A DNA stretch of 64,000 nucleotides from Bradyrhizobium sp. ORS 285. Its GTDB lineage: Bacteria; Pseudomonadota; Alphaproteobacteria; Rhizobiales; Xanthobacteraceae. Positions 28,093 to 35,722 of this stretch are shown in pieces. Positions within the stretch are counted from its first letter, which is position 1, and each line of letters begins with the position of its first letter. The notes beneath the pieces are model-generated. The model searched no databases. It saw nothing but the letters and a program-made list of their open reading frames with translations, and had not been told where the DNA came from. The position numbers were made by a program, and so were the translations under genes. Location of the stretch: contig NZ_LT859959.1 of assembly GCF_900176205.1 (NCBI RefSeq), positions 1,488,001 to 1,552,000 on the forward strand, in the 5' to 3' direction.

Positions 28093-29431
28093 GTCCGGCG
28101 CTGACACGCTGCTCAAGCTGATTGCGAGCAGCAGCACGCTCGAATTCGACAGCGAGCGCGAGGGCGTGTGGATCGAAGTGATCCGCAAGATGGACGAGGT
28201 CTATTCCGACCTGTTGCGCTACGAGGTCGATCTCGAGCACAAGAATGCGGAGCTCGAGGAGGCCCAGGCCTTCGTCACCAACGTCATTGAGTCGGTCTCT
28301 GACATTCTCGTCGTCTGCGACGCCAAGGGGACGGTGCAGCAGGCCAACTCCGCGTTCCAGCGGACCTCGGGCCGCACGCTGGAGGAGATCGTTGGATGCA
28401 ACATTGCCGAGATGATCGAGGTCGATCACCGCAGCAAGCTGGCGGCGCTCCTGAAGCCGCGCAGCAGTGCCGAGGTGGTCGACGGCGAGCTGCGCTTCGC
28501 GGCCGATGGCTCGAGTTCAGATCTGTTCGCGATCAACAGCTCGCCGCGGCACGACCATCGCGGCCGCTTCATCGGCGTGGTGCTCACCGGGCGTCCGATC
28601 GGCGAGCTGCGCCGCGCCTATGAAGCCCTGCACAAAGCGCATCAGGAGCTGCAGCGCGCGCAGCGGCAACTGGTCGAACAGGAGAAGATGGCGAGCCTCG
28701 GCCGCCTCGTGGCCGGCGTCGCGCATGAGCTCAACAATCCGATCAGCTTCGTCTACGGCAATGTTCACACCCTGATGCGCTACCGGACCGCTCTGGTCGG
28801 CTATCTCGACGCGGTGCATGAGCAGCCAGCGGCCGACGACGTCGCGACGTTGCGTAAGGACCTGCGGATCGACGCGATCCTGGAGGATTTCGGGCCGCTG
28901 ATCGAGGGCACGCTGGAAGGCGCGGTGCGGATCAGCGAGATCGTCAAGAACCTGCGCCGGCTGTCGTTCTCCAAGCTCGGCGAGGTCGAGCGCGTCAATA
29001 TCGAGCGGCTGATCAACACAGCCGTGCTGTGGGCCGGCCGTACCAAGCAGCATCGCGTCGACATCCAGATCGAGGTCGAGCCGGACCTTTGGATCTCCGG
29101 CAATGAAGGTCAGCTGCATCAGGTCATCGTCAATCTCGTCGAGAACGCGATCGATGCGATGCGTACGACCGAGCTGCCGCGTCTCGTCGTCGCGGCCTCA
29201 CGTCAGGGCAGCGAGATCGCGTTCCGGATTACCGACAATGGTCCCGGCATCGACAAGGATCATCTCAGCCATATCTTCGAGCCGTTCTTCACCACCAAGC
29301 GCGTTGGCGAGGGTACAGGGCTGGGGCTGTGGATCAGCTACGGCATCGTTCGCGAGCATGGCGGCGAACTGTCCGCCCGCAACGAGCCCGATGGCGGCGC
29401 GACGTTCTCGTTCGCTCTGCCCGCGGCGTGA
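28067..29431 (+). CDS. hupT: Hydrogenase-regulating histidine kinase HupT
   Basis: 454 residues, soluble. An N-terminal helix region precedes a PAS domain (about 72-175, SVSDILVVCDAKGTVQQANSAF). The dimerisation H-box is AGVAHELNNPISF (His220), then N-box NLVENAIDAM, G1 DNGPGID, F-box EPFFTTK and G2 GTGLGLW. HupUV is known in Rhodobacter and Cupriavidus to bind the PAS region and modulate the kinase in response to H2. Starting inside hoxA suggests fixed expression ratio of the pair. Confidence 0.94.
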   Translation: MAKGTHSPESGADTLLKLIASSSTLEFDSEREGVWIEVIRKMDEVYSDLLRYEVDLEHKNAELEEAQAFVTNVIESVSDILVVCDAKGTVQQANSAFQRTSGRTLEEIVGCNIAEMIEVDHRSKLAALLKPRSSAEVVDGELRFAADGSSSDLFAINSSPRHDHRGRFIGVVLTGRPIGELRRAYEALHKAHQELQRAQRQLVEQEKMASLGRLVAGVAHELNNPISFVYGNVHTLMRYRTALVGYLDAVHEQPAADDVATLRKDLRIDAILEDFGPLIEGTLEGAVRISEIVKNLRRLSFSKLGEVERVNIERLINTAVLWAGRTKQHRVDIQIEVEPDLWISGNEGQLHQVIVNLVENAIDAMRTTELPRLVVAASRQGSEIAFRITDNGPGIDKDHLSHIFEPFFTTKRVGEGTGLGLWISYGIVREHGGELSARNEPDGGATFSFALPAA

Positions 29432-29449
29432 CGGCCGGCTCGCGTTCGG

Positions 29450-30310
29450 TCAGTCGTCCTGGTCGAGCTCCGCCGCGACCTGTCCATAGTTGAGAATGGC
29501 GACCAGCGTCGTGCCGCCAACGATATTGCCGAGCAGGGTGGGCAGGAAGAACGCGCCGGCATAGTCGGCGAGCGAGACATCGCCCTTGAACACCAGGAAT
29601 GCGCATTCGACCGAGCCGGCGACGACGTGCGCGAACTGCCCCAGCGCCACCAGATAGGTCATTACCACCACGATATGGGCGCGTGCCGCGCGCACCGCCG
29701 GCAGCAGCCAGGCCATCAGCGCGATCAGCCAGCCTGCGAAAACTGCACGCGCGAACGTCGTAGAGAACGGACCCTCGACCGTGTGCCGGCTGATCTCGGT
29801 GAAGGCATCGACGACCCGCGGCTCGAACACGTCGGTGTAAGCCAGCGCGGCGGCGGCCGCCCATGTGCCCGCGACGTTGGCTGTTAGCACCAGGCTCCAC
29901 AGCCGCGCGACCTGTCCGAGCGTCTTGAGATCGCGATGGTGCAGTAGCGGCAGGATCGGCGTCAGCGTGTTCTCGGTGAACAATTGCTGCCGGCCGAGCA
30001 CGACCACGAGGAAGCCGGCGGTATAGCCGAGCGGCGCGAACAGCCGCCGGGCCGCTTCGTCGGAGACGAAGGCGTGAAACTCGCCTTGCACGATCAGCGA
30101 GAGGCTGATCGACAAGCCCGCGGCGAGGCCCGACAGCAGGATCGCCCACCAGCGCCGCTCCAATTCGCTTTCGCCCTCGGCGCGGATCGTCTCGTGGATC
30201 AGCGCGGCGTTTGGCCGGCTCTGCGCCTTGATCTGCTGTCGCTGCTCATCCGAGACTCCCTCGACGTCGTCGGCTGGGCTGAAGGTCGGCGCGGTTGCCT
30301 TGCTGCTCAC
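29450..30310 (-). CDS. FNT-family (formate/nitrite-type) transporter
   Basis: 286 residues with about six membrane helices. The FNT outline is visible: RWWAILLSGLAAGLSISLSL, FLVVVLGRQQLFTENTL, ANVAGTW, VVMTYLVALGQFAHVVAGSVE and a final FFLPTLLGNIVGGTTLVAIL, where the GNIVGG turn is typical. It resembles the YfdC-like branch with a charged N-terminal extension. FNT channels pass small monovalent anions; this one's substrate is not evident. The start is a GTG at 30310 with a weak site. It is convergent with hupT (18 bases between stops) and not part of the hup operon. Confidence 0.85.
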   Translation of the reverse strand: MSSKATAPTFSPADDVEGVSDEQRQQIKAQSRPNAALIHETIRAEGESELERRWWAILLSGLAAGLSISLSLIVQGEFHAFVSDEAARRLFAPLGYTAGFLVVVLGRQQLFTENTLTPILPLLHHRDLKTLGQVARLWSLVLTANVAGTWAAAAALAYTDVFEPRVVDAFTEISRHTVEGPFSTTFARAVFAGWLIALMAWLLPAVRAARAHIVVVMTYLVALGQFAHVVAGSVECAFLVFKGDVSLADYAGAFFLPTLLGNIVGGTTLVAILNYGQVAAELDQDD

Positions 30311-30441
30311 GTTGGATGATCCGTCGGCTGGCGTGGCGGTTGCCGACGCTGATCGGGAGGTCGCATTCTCCCGATGGCCTGAACGTCCGATGAGCGAGCA
30401 AAGTTCCTGGCCGGAGTGCGACAGATGGGTCGTCAGTGCCC

Positions 30442-31128
30442 TTACGATGGCGTCGCGACGGGCACGCGATCTCGCTGCTTGGAGAGCCGCGCCAACAGCA
30501 CGGTGGCGGTCCGCGTGATGTGCTGACGCGCGAGATCCTCCGCCTTTTGCGCATCGCCCGCGATGACAGCGTTGAGGATGTCCTCATGCTGATCCCAGAT
30601 CCGGCGCGGGGTCTCGTCGCGCATCAGCACCTCGCCCATCAGCCGGCGCAGATGCAGCCAATGCGGCTGGGTGGTGTCCTGGATGACGGAGTTGCCGGAG
30701 ATCTGGTAGAGGAATTCGTGAAACCTGACGTCCGCCTCGATCAGCTTCTCGACCGAATGCTCGCGTTCGGCGCGGCGGCCTTCCGCGATCAGCTTCGGAC
30801 CTTCCTCGGCCGCGCGTTCGGCCCCGCGGGTCGCCGCAAGTCCGCAGGCCAAACCTTCGGCCACGGAGCGGATCTCATAGAGGTCGCGGATGAAGTCGGT
30901 GTCGATCGGCGCGACTTCGAGACCGCGTCCTGGCGCGTCGCGGACGAAGCCCTGATTGCGCAACAGCAGCAGCGCCTGCTGCACCGGCTGCCGCGACACG
31001 CCGAGGTCGCGCGCCAGATCGTCCTGAATGAGGCGCGCGGATTCCGGCAGCTCTCCGCCGACGATGTCGGAGAGGATGCGCTGGTAGACTCGCTCGGTCA
31101 GGCTCGGCTCGGTCTTCAGCGGCGCCAC
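30442..31128 (-). CDS. GntR/FadR-type (FCD) transcriptional regulator 1
   Basis: 228 residues from a GTG at 31128 directly preceded by AGGAGG. The frame stays open 73 codons further upstream, but the N-terminus VAPLKTEPSLTERVYQRIL is that expected of GntR. Winged HTH: LIQDDLARDLGVSRQPVQQALLLLRNQGFV. The all-helical FCD effector domain follows (DLYEIRSVAEGLACGLAA, ADVRFHEFLYQISGNSVI, WDQHEDILNAVIAGD). It is a close paralogue of the next gene and shares its orientation. The ligand is unknown, probably a small organic acid. Confidence 0.9.
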   Translation of the reverse strand: MAPLKTEPSLTERVYQRILSDIVGGELPESARLIQDDLARDLGVSRQPVQQALLLLRNQGFVRDAPGRGLEVAPIDTDFIRDLYEIRSVAEGLACGLAATRGAERAAEEGPKLIAEGRRAEREHSVEKLIEADVRFHEFLYQISGNSVIQDTTQPHWLHLRRLMGEVLMRDETPRRIWDQHEDILNAVIAGDAQKAEDLARQHITRTATVLLARLSKQRDRVPVATPS

Positions 31129-31171
31129 GCGGCCTCCTGAAGCGCTGTGACAGGCGGGTGCGTCGCTGTTC

Positions 31172-31885
31172 TCATAGCGAGAACTTTCGCGTGGAGAGCG
31201 TGCGCCGTTGCTTCGGTCTGTCGTCCTGCTGGGCTTCGATGTGATGGATGAAAACGCCCGCGGCGCGCGAAACGTGATCGCGACTGAGCCGTTCGGCGTC
31301 GGCGGTGCGGCCTTCGATGATGGCTGCGAGAATGTCCTCGTGCTCATCCCAGACCGTCTTCGACATGCTCTGCTCCTTCTGCAGCACGTCGGACATCACG
31401 CGCTTCAGACAGGGCCAGTGCGGCGCCATCGTTTCGTCGATTAGCGCGTTTCCCGAGATCTCGCTGAGAAAGCGGTGGAAGGCGATATCGGTCTCGATCT
31501 TGCGGCTGACGAGCCCGCTTTTGACGGCCTCGTGTCCGGCCGCGATGTAGGCGGGACCTTCGCGCGCGGCGCGATCGCTGGCGCGCTGCGCCGCGAGCCG
31601 TGCGGCCAGGCCTTCGAGCACGGCGCGCATCTCATAGAGATCGCGCACGAAGTTCGGATCGAGCGGCGCGACGATCAGGCCGCGGCCGGGCGCGCTCTGC
31701 ACCAAGCCACAGCCGCGCAACAGGATCAGGGCCTGCTGCACAGGCTGGCGCGAGACGCCGTAGGCCTGGGCGAGATCATCCTGAATCAGTCGCGATCCCG
31801 GCGCCAGCACGCCGCTGACGATCTCGTCAGTGATGGCTTCGACGACCTGGTCGACCAGAGATGGGGCAGAGGGCACGATTCGCAT
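31172..31885 (-). CDS. GntR/FadR-type (FCD) transcriptional regulator 2
   Basis: 237 residues. HTH: LIQDDLAQAYGVSRQPVQQALILLRGCGLV, nearly identical in key positions to regulator 1. FCD: DLYEMRAVLEGLAARLAA, ETDIAFHRFLSEISGNALI, WDEHEDILAAIIEGR. The conserved ligand/metal residues Asp and His of FCD (DIAFH) are present. It is divergent from the PCu(A)C gene, with a 9-bp-arm palindrome at 31942-31966 between them that is a plausible operator. The two regulators probably arose by tandem duplication and may be cotranscribed. Confidence 0.9.
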   Translation of the reverse strand: MRIVPSAPSLVDQVVEAITDEIVSGVLAPGSRLIQDDLAQAYGVSRQPVQQALILLRGCGLVQSAPGRGLIVAPLDPNFVRDLYEMRAVLEGLAARLAAQRASDRAAREGPAYIAAGHEAVKSGLVSRKIETDIAFHRFLSEISGNALIDETMAPHWPCLKRVMSDVLQKEQSMSKTVWDEHEDILAAIIEGRTADAERLSRDHVSRAAGVFIHHIEAQQDDRPKQRRTLSTRKFSL

Positions 31886-31941
31886 GGGTCATCACATCTT
31901 TGAGAACAATAGCACGCCGGGCGCGAAAATCCATTTGCGAC

Positions 31942-31966
31942 GAATTCGTATTCAGAGTACGAATTC
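31942..31966. promoter_or_regulatory. Palindromic operator candidate between gntR2 and the PCu(A)C gene
   Basis: GAATTCGTA (31942-31950), spacer TTCAGAG, TACGAATTC (31958-31966): perfect 9-bp arms in the divergent intergenic region. GntR/FCD regulators commonly bind such dyads near their own genes. A related half-site (TTCGT/ACGAA) recurs in the palindrome before the PQQ dehydrogenase at 32588. Confidence 0.6.
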
Positions 31967-32092
31967 AGAAACAAGGAGCCAAGTCAAAAGGGCTTCATCA
32001 TATCGGGGAGGGCGTCCGTGTCGGATCTACCGGCTCGTTCGAAGCGTGATGACGGCTGCTTGGCGTCCTTGGAGGGCAGCGCGCGCGCGATA

Positions 32093-32542
32093 ATGCGGGC
32101 GCGGGTCTTGCGAAGTGTATCGGCTGCGTTTGCGGCGCTGATCGTCGCGACGACGTGTCAGATAGCGAAGGCTGGCGAAGGTCTCACCTTGTCCGACGCC
32201 TGGGTGCCTGCGGCCCCCGAAGTGGGCCGCGACATTCCCCTGTCTCTCACGATCAAGAACGACACGTCAGCGCCCGAAGCCTTGATGCGCGTGCGCTGCC
32301 CGATCGCGAATTTCTCCGAGCGCCACACCGTCGACCGCGGCGAGGGGGCGCCGGCGATGCGCTCCATTCCCAACATTCCGATCTCCGCCGGCAGCACGCT
32401 GGTGCTGCTGCCGACGGCCTATCACGTGATGCTGCTGCAGACGCGCGAGCCACTCGAGCCGGGCAAGCGCTTCACCTGCACCATCGTTTTCCAGAAAGCG
32501 GGATCCATCGAGACGGAGGTCGAGGTTCGCAAATCCCCCTGA
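32093..32542 (+). CDS. PCu(A)C-type periplasmic copper chaperone
   Basis: 149 residues from the ATG at 32093, with a signal peptide ending around residue 27 (QIAKA). The copper-site pattern H-x10-M-x21-H-x-M is exact: His in ERHTV, Met in APAMRS, then YHVM. PCu(A)C proteins deliver Cu(I) to periplasmic or membrane enzymes, often cytochrome oxidase. Here the neighbour is a PQQ dehydrogenase and the nearest oxidase is 9 kb away. An in-frame ATG at 32018 would add 25 residues before the signal peptide and is not favoured. Confidence 0.85.
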   Translation: MRARVLRSVSAAFAALIVATTCQIAKAGEGLTLSDAWVPAAPEVGRDIPLSLTIKNDTSAPEALMRVRCPIANFSERHTVDRGEGAPAMRSIPNIPISAGSTLVLLPTAYHVMLLQTREPLEPGKRFTCTIVFQKAGSIETEVEVRKSP

Positions 32543-32587
32543 TGCCTGTTTGTCGCCTGCGGCCCTTCGCTGATCGGCGGAGCGGTT

Positions 32588-32601
32588 TTCGTTCGAACGA
32601 A
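32588..32601. promoter_or_regulatory. Palindrome before the PQQ alcohol dehydrogenase
   Basis: TTCGTTCGAACGAA is a perfect 14-bp palindrome, 24 bases before the dehydrogenase ATG. Its half-site resembles that of the 31942-31966 dyad (ATTCGTA/TACGAAT), so the same GntR protein might bind both. This is inference from similarity only. Confidence 0.45.
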
Positions 32602-32625
32602 TAATCAAGATGGGAGAAGGAAACG

Positions 32626-34404
32626 ATGAGGAAAAACGTCAGGACGACCCTTCGGGCGGTGCTGCTCGCCAGCGCGGCGTTTGCCTGCTTCAATCTCGCA
32701 GCGCCAGCCCAGGCTGCGGACGAGACGACGCCGGAGCGGCTGCTCAATGCCGACAAGGAAGCCGGCAATTGGCTGCATCATCACAAGAACTACTCGGGCA
32801 CGCGCTTCTCGACGTTGAAGGAGATCAACAAGGACAACGTCAAGAACCTGAAGGTCGCCTGGACCATGCATCTCGGCGGCGTCGAGGGCGGCGGCATCTG
32901 GAGCCATGGCGGTCTCGAAGGCACGCCGATCGTCGAGAACGGCATGATCTACGTCACCGACGGCTGGGGCTCGGTCTACAAGATTGATGCGCGCGGCGGC
33001 AAAGGCCAATTGGTCTGGAAGATGGATCCGAAGACGGATCACGACTGGGCCGGCGCGATCGCCTGCTGCGGCGTCGACAATCGCGGCGTCGCGCTGTGGG
33101 GCGATCTCGTCGTCTCGCACACGCTCGATGGCCGCCTGATCGCAACCAACAAGGAGACCGGGCAGGTTGCCTGGCAGCGTCAGGTTGCGGATCCCGACAA
33201 GGGCGAGGTCATCACCGGTGCGCCGCTGATCGTGAAGAACATGGCGATCTCGGGTGTCGCCGGCGCCGAATACGGCATCCGCGGCTGGATCGCCGCGACC
33301 GATCTCGGCACGCAGAAGGAAGTCTGGCGCACGCACACCATTCCCGCGAAGGGCGAGCCCGGCAGCGAGACCTGGAAGGACAGCAACGACGCGGCCGCGG
33401 CCGGCGGCGGCTCGACCTGGGTGACCGGCACCTACGATCCGGCGACCGATACCATCATCTGGGGCGTCGGCAACCCCGGTCCCGACTGGGACAACGCCTA
33501 TCGTCCGGGCGACAACCTCTACACCGACAGCTCGCTGGCGCTCGACGCCAACACCGGCAAGATCAAGTGGCACTATCAGCACACGCCGAACGATCCCTAC
33601 GACTATGACAGCGTCGCCGAGAACGTCCTGGTCGACGTGCCCACGCCGAACGGACAGACCCAGAAGCTCGCCCTCGAGGCCGACCGCAACGGCTTCGCCT
33701 ATGCGATCGACCGCACCAACGGCAAGTTCCTTTGGGGCCTGCCGTTCGTCAAGAAGGTGACCTGGACCAAGGGCCTCGATCCCGAGACCGGCAAGCCGAT
33801 CGAGTACGATCCTAAGAACCCGGTGCAGCGCTACAATGCGTCGGTGACGCCGCATCGTGAGAACAAGGTCGCGGACATCTGCCCCGGCAACATGGGCGGC
33901 AAGAACTGGCCTCCGACCTCGTACAATCCGGACCTCAAGCTCTGGTACATCCCTGTCATCGAGAGCTGCAACCGGATCACCGTCGAAGAAGCGACAAAGG
34001 ACAAGCTGAAGGCGCGCGAGTTCTGGACCGGCGGCGGACCGAGCCAGCCGTTCAAGATCACGGGCAGCGTGACCGCGATCGACGTCACCACCGGCAAGAT
34101 CGCCGGCAAGATGGAAACGCCGTTCCCGAACCTCGGAGGCATGCTGTCGACGCCGGACTTGGTGTTCACCGGTCAGCCCTCGGGCGAGGTGATGGCGCTC
34201 GATGCCAAGACCCTGCAGAAGCTGTGGGAGTTCAACACCGGCGGCGGCGTCAACGCGCCTCCCGTGACCTTCACGGTCGACGGCAAGCAATATGTCGCGA
34301 TCCTCGTCGGTCTCGGCGGCGCCTGGGACAAGTGGTTCATCGAATCGACGCCCGAGCTGAAGAAGATCCAGCCCGGCTCGATGCTCTACGTCTTCGCGCT
34401 GTGA
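32626..34404 (+). CDS. PQQ-dependent alcohol dehydrogenase, probably lanthanide type (XoxF/ExaF-like)
   Basis: 592 residues. A signal peptide (to AQA, residue 30) sends it to the periplasm. It is an eight-bladed propeller with repeated W-motifs (for example GQVAWQRQV, GKIKWHYQH). The vicinal disulfide is Cys147-Cys148 in ACCGVDNRG, a metal ligand Glu215 in GAEYGIRG, and catalytic Asp326 in PYDYDS. Asp328, two residues later, is the extra ligand that marks lanthanide-dependent enzymes. It oxidises a primary alcohol and passes electrons to the cytochrome c coded next. Substrate (methanol, ethanol or other) cannot be read. PQQ biosynthesis genes are not in the window. Confidence 0.9.
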   Translation: MRKNVRTTLRAVLLASAAFACFNLAAPAQAADETTPERLLNADKEAGNWLHHHKNYSGTRFSTLKEINKDNVKNLKVAWTMHLGGVEGGGIWSHGGLEGTPIVENGMIYVTDGWGSVYKIDARGGKGQLVWKMDPKTDHDWAGAIACCGVDNRGVALWGDLVVSHTLDGRLIATNKETGQVAWQRQVADPDKGEVITGAPLIVKNMAISGVAGAEYGIRGWIAATDLGTQKEVWRTHTIPAKGEPGSETWKDSNDAAAAGGGSTWVTGTYDPATDTIIWGVGNPGPDWDNAYRPGDNLYTDSSLALDANTGKIKWHYQHTPNDPYDYDSVAENVLVDVPTPNGQTQKLALEADRNGFAYAIDRTNGKFLWGLPFVKKVTWTKGLDPETGKPIEYDPKNPVQRYNASVTPHRENKVADICPGNMGGKNWPPTSYNPDLKLWYIPVIESCNRITVEEATKDKLKAREFWTGGGPSQPFKITGSVTAIDVTTGKIAGKMETPFPNLGGMLSTPDLVFTGQPSGEVMALDAKTLQKLWEFNTGGGVNAPPVTFTVDGKQYVAILVGLGGAWDKWFIESTPELKKIQPGSMLYVFAL

Positions 34405-34413
34405 GCAGATCAA

Positions 34414-34439
34414 GGAGCGGAGGCTTCGGCCTCCGCTCC
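34414..34439 (+). terminator. Stable UUCG hairpin after the PQQ dehydrogenase
   Basis: GGAGCGGAGGC (34414-34424), loop TTCG, GCCTCCGCTCC (34429-34439): an 11-bp perfect stem capped by an extra-stable tetraloop, ten bases after the stop, followed by tcccatttt. It is a terminator or message-stabilising hairpin that would let the dehydrogenase be made in excess over the downstream cytochrome. Confidence 0.75.
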
Positions 34440-34469
34440 TCCCATTTTGGCGTTTGAAAAGAAGATCAG

Positions 34470-35000
34470 ATGAAATTCAGTGCGATGACGTCCGCCGCGG
34501 CGTTGGCTTTCCTTCTCATCTCCGGTTCGCTCGCTTCGGCTCAGTCTGCTGCCCCCACCGATCCGACCGAGGCCGGCAAGGCGGTTTTCAAGCGCGCCAA
34601 CTGCGTCGGCTGCCACAAATGGCACGGCAATGGCGGCGGCGGTTATGGCGGCGACGCGCTGTCGCTGCGCAAGACCCAGCTCGACCGCCAGCACATCATC
34701 GAGACCGTCACCTGCGGACGCCCCGGAACGGGCATGCCGTATTTTGCGCGTGGCTCATACGACACCACGAAGTGCTACGAGATGAGCCGGCAGGATGTCG
34801 GCGAGCGCATGCCCCCGGAGGGCGGCACGTTCCTGCGTCCCAACGATATCGAGGCGGTCGCGGACTACGTGCTCGCGCATATCAAGGGCCGTGGCGAGCC
34901 GACCTATGACGAGTGCACCGCCTTCTTCGGCAACACCTCGCGCGTCTGCGACATCTACAAGGCCAACGCGACCAAGCCTGCAAGCGAGCCATCCAAATGA
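34470..35000 (+). CDS. Class I c-type cytochrome, electron acceptor of the PQQ dehydrogenase
   Basis: 176 residues with a signal peptide (to about residue 25, LASAQ). A single heme site CVGCHKWH follows the pattern AGKAVFKRANC. A possible axial Met is in GTGMPYFARG or GERMPPEGG. Two further cysteine pairs (VTCGRP/KCYEM and ECTAFF/RVCDIY) are unusual for small cytochromes and may form disulfides. It probably takes electrons from the dehydrogenase in the periplasm. The stop overlaps the next gene by four bases. Confidence 0.88.
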   Translation: MKFSAMTSAAALAFLLISGSLASAQSAAPTDPTEAGKAVFKRANCVGCHKWHGNGGGGYGGDALSLRKTQLDRQHIIETVTCGRPGTGMPYFARGSYDTTKCYEMSRQDVGERMPPEGGTFLRPNDIEAVADYVLAHIKGRGEPTYDECTAFFGNTSRVCDIYKANATKPASEPSK

Positions 35001-35629
35001 AACGCTCCACCTGCACTGCGATCTTCGCGACATTGCTGCTGACCTTCGTCATGCACTCCGCCTCTGCGCAGGCGGTGCCGAGCTACGATCTGCGCGACAT
35101 CACTGTCGGCATGCCGATCGCGGATCTGCCGAACGAGGGCTATGTCAACCTCAGCTGCGCCGGGGCGCCTGACCGCAAGCTCGATGCATGGTCGCGGTGG
35201 CGCGACTGTCCGGCCGATGAGCAGGGGCGGCGCGCGGTCCGCTTCGAGTTCGATCCGGAGACCAGCCAGGACGGCACCAAGGTGGCCGGCCACCCGGTGC
35301 TGCTCACGGCTGTGATCGACGACAAGGCCACGGTGTTCGGACTCAACATCGAGACCGATCCGAAGGCGCGGCTCTACATCCGCAAGAAGGCGTTCCTGCT
35401 CGGCAACCAGGTGAAGTCGCGCTACGGCGCGGAGGGCTGGGACTGCAAAGAGCTGCAGCCGACGGCAGGCGAGCAGCCGGTTGGTGGCGTGTTCCTGCGC
35501 GAGATCTGCAAGAAGACGGTGCCGGGCCGGCTGCTGACGGTCGAGCGCGAGCTGTTCCGCAAGCCGGATCAGGACATCAAGAGCTTCGTCGATCAGACGC
35601 TGGTCCGGATCACCAAGCAGACGAACTAA
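34997..35629 (+). CDS. Exported protein of unknown function, linked to PQQ dehydrogenase
   Basis: 210 residues from the ATG at 34997 overlapping the cytochrome stop. A signal peptide ends near SASAQA (residue 25). The mature part is hydrophilic with four cysteines (LSCAGAP, WRDCPAD, WDCKEL, EICKKT) that could form two disulfides. I do not recognise a family. Translational coupling to the cytochrome suggests a role with the PQQ dehydrogenase or its electron transfer, as an accessory or stability factor. Confidence 0.8.
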   Translation: MKRSTCTAIFATLLLTFVMHSASAQAVPSYDLRDITVGMPIADLPNEGYVNLSCAGAPDRKLDAWSRWRDCPADEQGRRAVRFEFDPETSQDGTKVAGHPVLLTAVIDDKATVFGLNIETDPKARLYIRKKAFLLGNQVKSRYGAEGWDCKELQPTAGEQPVGGVFLREICKKTVPGRLLTVERELFRKPDQDIKSFVDQTLVRITKQTN

Positions 35630-35722
35630 GTCGACGAGTTCGGACCGCGCCTGTTGGCCGCGGCTGAGAGTGTCATGGCTGACCTTGCCGGATCGCGAGA
35701 GTTGCCGAAGGAGGAGGGGGCG

